NCBI GenBank assembly: GCA_010279815.1
Contig: QEOQ01000533.1
Span: forward strand, 3,966-67,965
Length of the DNA stretch: 64,000 nt
Source: Brachionus plicatilis
Taxonomy: Eukaryota > Rotifera > Eurotatoria > Ploima > Brachionidae
Direction: 5' to 3'
The notes under the pieces are model-generated. The model had not been told where the DNA came from. It saw only the letters and a list, made by a program, of their open reading frames with translations, and did no database searches. Below are positions 57,901 through 64,000 of the stretch, piece after piece (position 1 is the stretch's first letter; every line of letters starts with the position of its first letter). A program made the position numbers and the translations under genes.

Positions 57901-60900
57901 TCCTATAAAATTTTTTTCAAAAAAAGAAGCTTTACCCTTTTTGGTGTTGTCTGATGGTTTGATATTTGGATTGAAGCACGTCTCATTTTCCTCTCTCGGG
58001 CTTGTTTGTTTTTCCGCTGGGTACCCGTTTGCATAACGTATTAGTTCCTCTTCTATATCGTATACTCTTAGCTGGGTGTTCGGCCATTTGTCAAATGCTG
58101 TATGATTATAGTCATGGTTCTCTTTGAACTGGACGTAATGTTTGTCATGCGGTAGCATTAATTGCAGTCGATGAGACATTGTGTTGATGCAGCGTTGATT
58201 GTCTCGCAAGTCGTAAATTGAAATGAAGCCGACTGTGCCGACGTGATCTATCCTCTTCGACGATGATTCGGGCGTATCGAAGTGGTCCGATTTTGGCTCG
58301 GAGGACGTCTACGAAGTCGGTTATTTGATCCTCGAGTAGTTCAGCTGGGAAGCAACGCACCATTACTTGGTTTGGCGTTTTGTTCGATTTTATTTTGAAT
58401 TTAAATTTACTTACATTTTAATTTTAATTTTATATACAGAACGTGACTAAAAATTGCAATTCTTTTAATTGATTATGACAAGCAATTGTCTTATCCAAAT
58501 TCAGTTTGTTATGTAAAATTAGTTAGTTTTATAAATGTCTCTAGTTGGCAACATATCGATCAGGTGGCTTTCGTGACCTGACAGGTCTGTCTGGTACAAA
58601 AATTTCTTGGTTGATTTTTGGTGCTCGGAAGTTTTTGTCCTTTTCTTTAAATTTTTCGGGTATCTTTTTGGCGTCTTCGATTTGATTTGACGTCTCTTGA
58701 GCTCTGTTTCCTTCTTGGGTGTTTTTGTTCGCGTCGACATCGTTGTTCACTTTTCTAACGTTGTTTTCTTGTCCAACCCGTTGAACTTTCATTGTTCTTG
58801 CTCTTTTTATTATTTCTCTCACTTTATTATGCTTTTTGTTGTAGTTGACCGAGTTTTCTATTTGTGGTAATTCCTGCCTATCTATACTCTGATAATGTCT
58901 TTTTAATCGAACCCTATTCACTACCATAGGCCGACCCCTTTTGTTTAGTGGCTTAATTACGTAGTTTGTGTCACGTATATTCTCAACGACTAAATAAGGG
59001 CCTTTCCAATTAAATATAAATTTTTTACATTGACCCTTTTTTATTTGTTCCACTTTGAGCCACTGCAATTGTTTTTTCAAATTTAAAATGTCCACATAGA
59101 ATCGAAGAGTGGTTGAATTCTATTATTTTCCTTCGGTCAGCTTCAGGAACTACCAGTTGGAGTATTTGATCGTTATCGTTCTCGATTACTCTCCAAAGTT
59201 GATTTTTATGTACTTTGAGATTTTTTGACTGTTTCAATAGGTCAGCCTGTTCGTCGTTTAATTTTTGAACTTCGATTTCTTGGTGTCCTATTTCACTTTC
59301 AATCACTTTTTTGATCCATTCGATGTTTTAGTCGGTGTTGAGGTTACTTAAATCGCCTTCTAAATTTTTTAACATAATTGTGTTGATTGACCCTTTTCCT
59401 ACCATGTTATTTATGATGAAATTTTCATTTTCATCCTCAGATGTCTCTGTTAGTTTGTCCATAGGCCATCTGGACAATCCGTCAGCTGCTTGGTTGTCGA
59501 CGCCTGGTCTGTACAAAATGTCGAATTCATAATTTTCGAGTCTAATTATCCATCTTATTAGACGTGGAGCGGGATTTTTTACGCTGTTAATCCATTTTAG
59601 TGAATGATGGTCTGAGACAATTGTGAATTCGGTACCATATACGAATTCTTTAAAATGTTCGACTGCGTTTACTATTGCAAGCATTTCTCTTTCCGACGCT
59701 GAGTAATTTTGCTCTGCTTTGCTCAGTTTCCTTGAGTAGTAAGCCACTGGTCTTAACTTGCCTTCTGAGTCCATTTGTGACAATACTGCGCCGATCCCCT
59801 TGTTTGAAGCGTCTGTTTCCAAAAAGAATCGCTTTTTGAAGTCTGGTATTGTCAAGATTGGTTCATTGGTAAGCGCTTCCTTTAGCTTGTCGAGGGCGAC
59901 TTGGCATTCGTCATTCCAAAGACGAAAGAGACGTCTTTGGCGCAAAGTTCATGTAGAGGGAAAGCCGTTTTAACGAAATCCTTAATGAACTTTCTTTAGT
60001 GAGAGGCCATACGATGAAAGATTGGATGTTCTCAACGTTTTCGGGTCTTTTCTGATTTTTAATGGCTTCTACTTTTTCTGCTGATGGTCTGATTTCTCCA
60101 TTGCTCACTGCATGCCCTAGAAAATTAATAGACGTCTGAAAAAATTTGCATTTTTTCAGCCTAATTTTTAAGTTTTGTTTTTTTATAATGACAAATACTT
60201 TTTCGAGATGTTCGAAGTGTTTCTCGATTGTTTCTGAATAAACAATTATATCGTCGATATAGACCATGAGGAATTTGTCTATCAAATCTTTGAAAATATC
60301 GTCCATATGCCTTTGGAAGGTTGCACCGGAATTTGTCAGTCCCATTGGCATTACGTTGAATTACTCAAATAACCCATATTGGCAACTGAATGCTGTGTAC
60401 GGTCTACTTTCTGGTTTCATGAGTATTTGAAAATAGCCTGAGTGAAAGTCTATTTTTGAAAAAACTTGAGCATTTTTAAGGCTGTATAGTGTGACGTCTA
60501 TTCTCGGTAACGGGTAGTTATCCTTGACTGTTCGCCCTTTCAGTTTTCTATAATCGATTGTCATGCGTGTTCCGCCCTCTGGCTTCTTTACTAGATGGAC
60601 AGGTGAGGAATAAGGGGATTTTGAACGTCTGATTAGGTTGGCTTCGAGCATTTCTTCGATTAATGCCTTAAATTCCTCTTTCTTGGCGTATGGTACCGGT
60701 CTCGTTTTGATATGAAAGGGTGTTTTATCGGTTACTTCGATGGTGTGCTGTGTTTTGTTTGTTGGTGTAAGATCTTTCAGGCTAGTGGCTGAAATTTCGG
60801 TTACCTTTTCGTCTATCTTTTTTTTCGCTTACTCGAGTTGTTCTTCGCTAAATTCTGGTTTGATGGATTTATTTTCTTGAATTTTGTTTATAACCGATAA

Positions 60901-63537
60901 CGAGGTTGTTTTACATACTTTTCCCGTAATTTTGGAAGCATCATTTGCTTTTAAAATGTCATTGGTTTCCTTTTATGTAGTTTCGATTCTGCTCTTCATT
61001 TGGGTCAGCTTTTTAGTCGGTTTTCTAAATTTTCCTGGTTCGAGTTTACACAAAGTGCTAGAGATCAACTGCTTCAACGAATTTACAAGACGTCTTGGGT
61101 TTCTAAATTTGTTCAGATCATCTACACCAAAAATCATTTCATTGACTAAATTCTCAACTATAATCATTCCAATTTTGTATGACTGATTATTTATTTTGAC
61201 GTCTACATCGGCGCGACCGATTATTCCTATTTTATTTCCATCAGCGTTATGCAGTTCAATTGAGCTTTTTTGTGGTTTTAATCTAAGCTTTCGACATGTT
61301 TTCGCGCTCAAAATTGAATGCTTAGAACCTGTGTCTACTAAAAATCTTACGCCGGTATTTTGCGGTATTTTGGTTTTTGCGGGCAACTTCTGCTATAGTG
61401 TCCTTCTTGTTTGCAGAAATTCTATGCCTTCCTTAACTAAAATAGCTACTCCTCCTCCATATTTATTACGTGGCTTAGTAATTGAAACGTAAATTTTAAA
61501 ATCAAAATAAATAGAAGATTCACTTAAATCAATTTTTATTTCGTTAAGTAATACTATGTCAGGACTTTTCTGAGCCAAAAAAAGTTCTAACAGTTGAACT
61601 TTACTAGGGAGATGAGCACAATTCCAATGTATAATTACTAACCTTTTTATAAAGATTGTTTTTTTTTACAATTAGAAATATTCATTCTGAATTTTCTTCA
61701 AACTTGTAAGGACTAGCTGGTTGTTGAGTAACTGCGTATGTTTTCATTGAGCATTTGCTTTCTTGATTTGGACTTTGTTCTTCATGGTGTTCCGTCGAAA
61801 TTGTCATTTCAGAAGTATCGTCGTCTTCATCTGCTGAATCTAGATACTGCTTTTTTGGGTCGTTTTCTTCTTGTTCTGTTTCAGATTGTCTTTTGATTTG
61901 GTTACTAGTTTGAACATACTGAACATACTTTTTCCGATCTTTTTGAACATTTTGAATAGATGTTGGGACATGAGGTTATACTGGAATATGCAGAGTATTT
62001 AAATGGTCCTCTAGAACTGGAGTTTTTAAAATTTGAGCACTTGAGAGAAGTAATGCTATTGAATCTTGGTCATTTGATACATTTGGTTGATATTCTGAGG
62101 TTTTTGGCATTTGATCCACATTTTCATCAGTGTTTGTTTGAATTTCTTCTTGTTCAATATAGAGCTCACTGTAGTCAATTTTTTGTCTTTCTATCGACTT
62201 CAATTTCTTAGCTATGGTACATTTATGCGTCATATGACCTTTTTGATGAAATTTTCCGCATAAGGATTCCTTAACCGGACATTTTGCTACATTATGATTT
62301 TCATCGTCACAAAAATAGCATTTAGGCTTTTGACCAACAATAGAGACCACACATTTTAACCCAAAAATATTAGCGGGACCAGAAAGGTTTTTGATTATAC
62401 TTTCCGTCTATTTTGGGTAAGAAATTTTCACCCTTTTAACTCCATTTTTTAGAGGCCTATCTTTATAATTTTCTTCTGAAATGTCCTCGATTCTAAGCCC
62501 ATCAATTCGAAAGGCATCAAAAAAATTTTTGAGTAATTCGCATTTGAAATTACTGGGTAAGAAGTGAAAACGAAAAGTACTGTACCTTCTAAGATCCGGA
62601 TATAAAAAATTCATAAAATTTAAATTAATTTTATTTTGTGCATTAATTAATCATTAGTTAAAAATCAGATTAATTAATTAATTTTATCGGTCAAATTAAT
62701 ATTCTCAAATTAATTATCTTTTTTTTTGATTATTTTCGCTAAAAATATACATGTCTATTTAATATTCGTCAAATTAAACTTTTTTTTTACGCTAAAATGA
62801 TACTATTTAATTGATACACATTAAAGGGAAATTGTCATAATTCTAAAGGTGATAAAATAAAATGCTCTCCGTGGAAAAACATTGCCATAAATTCAGATGT
62901 TTGTACAAACGAATGCGATTTTGGTGGGTATGACTATCTATGGTGTTGGACGGAGGGAGGAAAGTACAGATGGAATTATTGCTCATATATTGATCCAGAT
63001 TATTACAAATATGAAATAAGTAAAAAAAGAGCTATAGATGAGAACAATTGTGATGATTTTTTCAGAGAAGTCTATGATACAGGAAACCTAGTAGTTACTC
63101 GTTTTATTTATGAAACTGCTCCGTTTGTCCAGGTCTCTCAATTTCAGATGCAATGGGCAAGTCAACTAATTTCTTCATGGGATGGTATTATTCCCTGCAC
63201 TTCTAGCACTATAATTTCAAATTATGTGGCACGCTTAGATTTACAAGGCTTGTATGTACAACGTTTTTTGTTGAGATTAATTTAACATTATTTTTCAAAT
63301 TTTAGTTTCTATAGAAATGGAGTAAGATATGCAAACATTCAGCTTCAAATAAACGCCTTACGCTCGTCTGGGTCATCAACTACCTTCGCAAATATTTTCG
63401 TTCCGGTTAATTATGCTATACCAATGCGTTATCTTTATTATTCACTTTTTGAAAGCATGAAAAATAAAAAACGAGTGGTAATTGAGAAACAGCCCTTACC
63501 ATCGACTTATCGTAGACGATTATATAAAAATTTATAA
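54986..63537 (+). CDS. secreted Cys-rich protein, four exons (341 aa)
   Basis: The exons are 54986-55085, 55130-55398, 62827-63251 and 63306-63537, and the phases match at every junction. Intron 1 is 44 bp, intron 3 54 bp, intron 2 7428 bp and full of retrotransposons. Residues 1-22 are a signal peptide (NLIFVLIFSLLNGSLA). Cys modules of the form C-x3-C-x9-C-x8-C with an aromatic before the third Cys and W-(D/N)-Y-C at the end occur at 37-60, 73-99 and 148-174, with a partial one at 117-135. After about residue 190 there is a Cys-poor domain (FIYETAPFVQVSQFQMQWAS, then FFYRNGVRYANIQLQI) and a basic C-terminus (YRRRLYKNL). I recognise no named family; WDYC modules occur in unannotated secreted animal proteins. 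AATAAA is at 63598. Exons 3-4 lie between the arms of a long inverted repeat. Whether exon 2 really splices to exon 3 across the TEs is inferred from phase and shared modules. Confidence 0.65.
55420..55515 (+). repeat. TTTTGACGA-type short tandem repeat
   Basis: Four imperfect, spaced copies of TTTTGACGA/AATTTGACGA occur just after exon 2 of the secreted-protein gene. CGTCAAATTAA motifs in the opposite sense occur at about 62780 and 62690. Confidence 0.5.
56007..56232 (+). repeat. outer left arm of the long inverted repeat, with putative transposon terminus
   Basis: 56059-56232 is the near-exact reverse complement of 63827-64000, the end of the window. The arm probably begins at CAGCGATGGAAATTACTTTG (56007) preceded by TA, with GACGTCAGCTGACGTCA-like palindromic sequence inside (about 56034-56048). 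That is typical of a Tc1/mariner-type terminus. The matching outer end would lie about 52 bp beyond the window. Confidence 0.85.
56233..57275 (-). pseudogene. LINE 3' half (RT palm to 3' terminus)
   Basis: Read on the minus strand from 57275: SDWEIKVYQQTQKYYNSLLF, then A-D-D-L (catalytic pair, about 57190), WKMKISVEKSCSMIF, a frameshift near 56960, ILGIRFDSKLTFSS, and then a clean 160-codon tail (LGNLYKSLIGSILDYPFPC, VIQNSAVRSILKLRYDTP) ending at 56447. The 3' UTR is AT-rich and ends CTGAAGGAGCTTTAGCTCGG, TACAGATATACAAATAAATAAT, as in the LINE ends at 11.4 and 28.7 kb. The 5' half of the same family lies at 61396-62603, beyond the gypsy element. Confidence 0.8.
57276..57488 (-). mobile_element. 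3' LTR of the gypsy element
   Basis: On the minus strand TGTAAAGGTCC starts at 57488, directly after a polypurine tract (AGGGGGAAGTGG, 57500-57489). A TTTATATAAATG box lies near 57425 and AATAAAG at about 57327. The end near 57276-57300 (ATCCGAAACCCTCGAGTC) lacks a clear ...CA, so the outer border is approximate. No 5' LTR is present. Confidence 0.6.
57511..58400 (-). pseudogene. gypsy ORF3: RRM-like protein downstream of pol
   Basis: Three minus-strand frames form one protein broken by at least two frameshifts. It begins with NQVMVRCFPAELLEDQITDF and continues ARIIVEEDRDHVGTVGFISI (across the shift near 58222). This has the order of an RRM: an RNP2-like VMVRCFP strand and an RNP1-like VGTVGFISI strand about 45 residues apart. 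Then come LPHDKHYVQFKENHDYNHTA, a Lys/Glu-rich linker and a charged end (KIQKEIGKAKKRIEEKVEN). It stops just before the polypurine tract, so it occupies the env position. It has no signal peptide or TM, so it is not an envelope-like protein. The RRM reading is inference. Confidence 0.5.
58541..59325 (-). pseudogene. gypsy integrase with catalytic core deleted
   Basis: Upstream part (59325-59070): a helical linker, then an H2C2-type start, FNHSSILCGHFKFEKT. It jumps with a frame change at about 59065-59075 directly to the integrase C-terminal GPY/F module, FNWKGPYLVVENI and VNRVRLKRHY (59000-58890). The second Cys pair of the zinc finger and the whole DDE domain (some 200-250 residues) are missing. 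A long charged tail ends RSRKPPDRYVAN at 58541. The element could not integrate by itself. Confidence 0.85.
59328..60960 (-). pseudogene. gypsy reverse transcriptase and RNase H
   Basis: RT blocks on the minus strand: FKALIEEMLEANLIRRSKSP, SSPVHLVKKPEGGTRMTIDY, YPLPRIDV, FSKIDFHSGYFQI, GLTNSGATFQRHMDDIF, the catalytic MVYIDDIIVYS (about 60250-60275), and CKFFQTSINFLGHAVS. RNase H: FFLETDASNKGIGAVLSQ, YSASEREMLAIVNAVEHF, TIVSDHHSLKWI and the GVDNQAADGLSR end. Lesions are TAA at about 60362 (just after QYGLFE), frameshifts near 60030 and 59930, and TAG/TAA before the integrase. Catalytic residues are intact, so it died through stops and shifts. RT/RNase H convert element RNA to cDNA in the particle. 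Confidence 0.9.
60973..61395 (-). pseudogene. gypsy gag zinc-knuckle remnant and aspartic protease
   Basis: The first codons carry the end of gag, CKQEGHYSRSCPQKPK, a zinc knuckle of which only the second half remains. In the overlapping frame the protease follows: GVRFLVDTGSKHSILSAKT (catalytic D-T-G), IELHNADGNKIGIIGRADV, and the IFGVDDLNKF flap-side region. The gag/pro frame change is normal for these elements. Everything upstream (gag body, primer site, 5' LTR) is missing. The first gag codons are fused at TTCTGCAAACAAG to the LINE endonuclease. Confidence 0.8.
61396..62603 (-). pseudogene. LINE 5' half: ORF1 and start of endonuclease
   Basis: ORF1 (62614-61976) on the minus strand starts MNFLYPDLRRY and has FHFLPSNFKCELLKNFFDAF and KNGVKRVKISYPK, an in-frame TAG at 62410, a full CCHC knuckle (CYFCDDENHNVAKC), and a second knuckle with Phe for the second Cys (CGKFHQKGHMTHKC). 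After a spacer, the endonuclease of ORF2 begins (about 61660-61396): SPDIVLLNEIKIDLSE, KYGGGVAILVKEG. It is cut there by the gypsy junction. The LINE 3' half resumes at 57275, but roughly 450 codons between are missing. Confidence 0.8.
62604..62729 (+). repeat. inner left arm of the long inverted repeat
   Basis: Reverse complement of 63701-63826 with few mismatches (TTCATAAAATTTAAATT, TGTGCATTAATTAATCATTA, AAAATCAGATTAATTAATTA). In the right arm this block is directly joined to the outer block. In the left arm the two are separated by the LINE/gypsy insertion. Confidence 0.85.
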
Positions 63538-63700
63538 AATTTATTTTCAAAAATTAAAGATTTTTTATTGAGAATTTTCACATAAAATTCGTTTTGAAAT
63601 AAAATTTTAAAAATTATGTCTTTTTTTTTTAAATTAATACTAAATTAACTTCTAATTTCTTTTTAAGATTTTAGATTCTAAAATGAGGTCTTTGTTAATT

Positions 63701-64000
63701 AAAAAAAAGATAATGAATTTGTGAATATTAATTTGACGAATAAAATTAATTAATTAATCTGATTTTTAACTAATGATTAATTAATGCACAAAATAAAATT
63801 AATTTAAATTTTATGAATTTTTTTTTCATTTTATAAAATGGATTACAAATTACTAAATGGTGCACTGCATAATTTACGAGCTTCCCAATCATATGCTACG
63901 CCTTTCTATAAAATCATACTTATTTCATACCAGCATTCAAACTATTCTCACAGTTCGTTTTCATAAACCATGATCAAAAAAAATTAGTTTAAAGTTTGGT
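63701..64000 (-). repeat. right arm of the long inverted repeat, uninterrupted, runs off the window
   Basis: 63701-63826 pairs with 62604-62729, and 63827-64000 pairs with 56059-56232. The junction CATTTTATAAAATG with nine A/T preserves the pre-insertion target of the LINE. It begins about 165 bp after the stop codon of the secreted-protein gene. Confidence 0.85.

Noticed and set aside
57450..59973. Plus-strand frames of 65-73 codons
   Set aside because: Antisense to the gypsy pol and ORF3 frames.

Overview
The window is very AT-rich eukaryotic DNA with tiny introns (about 43-56 bp in the genes I could reconstruct), a few intact host genes and a heavy load of broken transposable elements. 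A complete animal-type STRIP gene (STRIPAK complex) and two DEG/ENaC channel genes show that this is a metazoan. Low GC, 50-bp introns and the TE mix fit a monogonont rotifer such as Brachionus best, but that is an inference. I saw no CRISPR array, rRNA or convincing tRNA gene.

Layout. 1-9.5 kb: AT-rich spacer with relics: decayed ORFs, a LINE ORF1 zinc-knuckle relic (4.3-4.9 kb), a minus-strand LINE RT tail (7.7-8.0 kb) and the 3' end of an LTR element (8.4-8.9 kb). 9.57-16.40 kb and 26.90-33.19 kb: two direct copies of one segmental duplication. Each carries a single-exon DEG/ENaC channel gene. The right copy is intact (481 aa); the left copy has one nonsense codon. The copies differ by discrete insertions, including a 700-bp TIR element whose empty site is preserved in the right copy. 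16.9-26.6 kb, between the copies: a decayed AT-rich LINE, a GC-rich LINE with two internal deletions, a UBXN4-like relic, a decayed Tc1/mariner transposase, and a divergent intact three-exon gene of unknown function.

33.2-41 kb: a LINE tail, then a complete 14-exon STRIP1/2 orthologue on the minus strand (855 aa), whose 3.5-kb intron 9 is full of MITEs and foldbacks. 41-52 kb: mostly gene-free, with foldback elements, a 1.6-kb TIR element and an isolated AT-hook exon. 52.1-53.5 kb: a small two-exon four-TM protein gene and a partial duplicate of its second exon.

55-64 kb: a four-exon gene for a secreted Cys-rich protein (341 aa). Its second intron (7.4 kb) holds a LINE joined to a gypsy-type LTR retrotransposon. 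Exons 3-4 lie precisely between the arms of a long inverted repeat that runs off the window end. This exon-bearing inverted-repeat structure, and an RRM-like third ORF in the gypsy element, are the most unusual things here. The host genes have no obvious shared pathway. Most of the window's structure is transposon history: insertions, internal deletions, nested elements and one large duplication.
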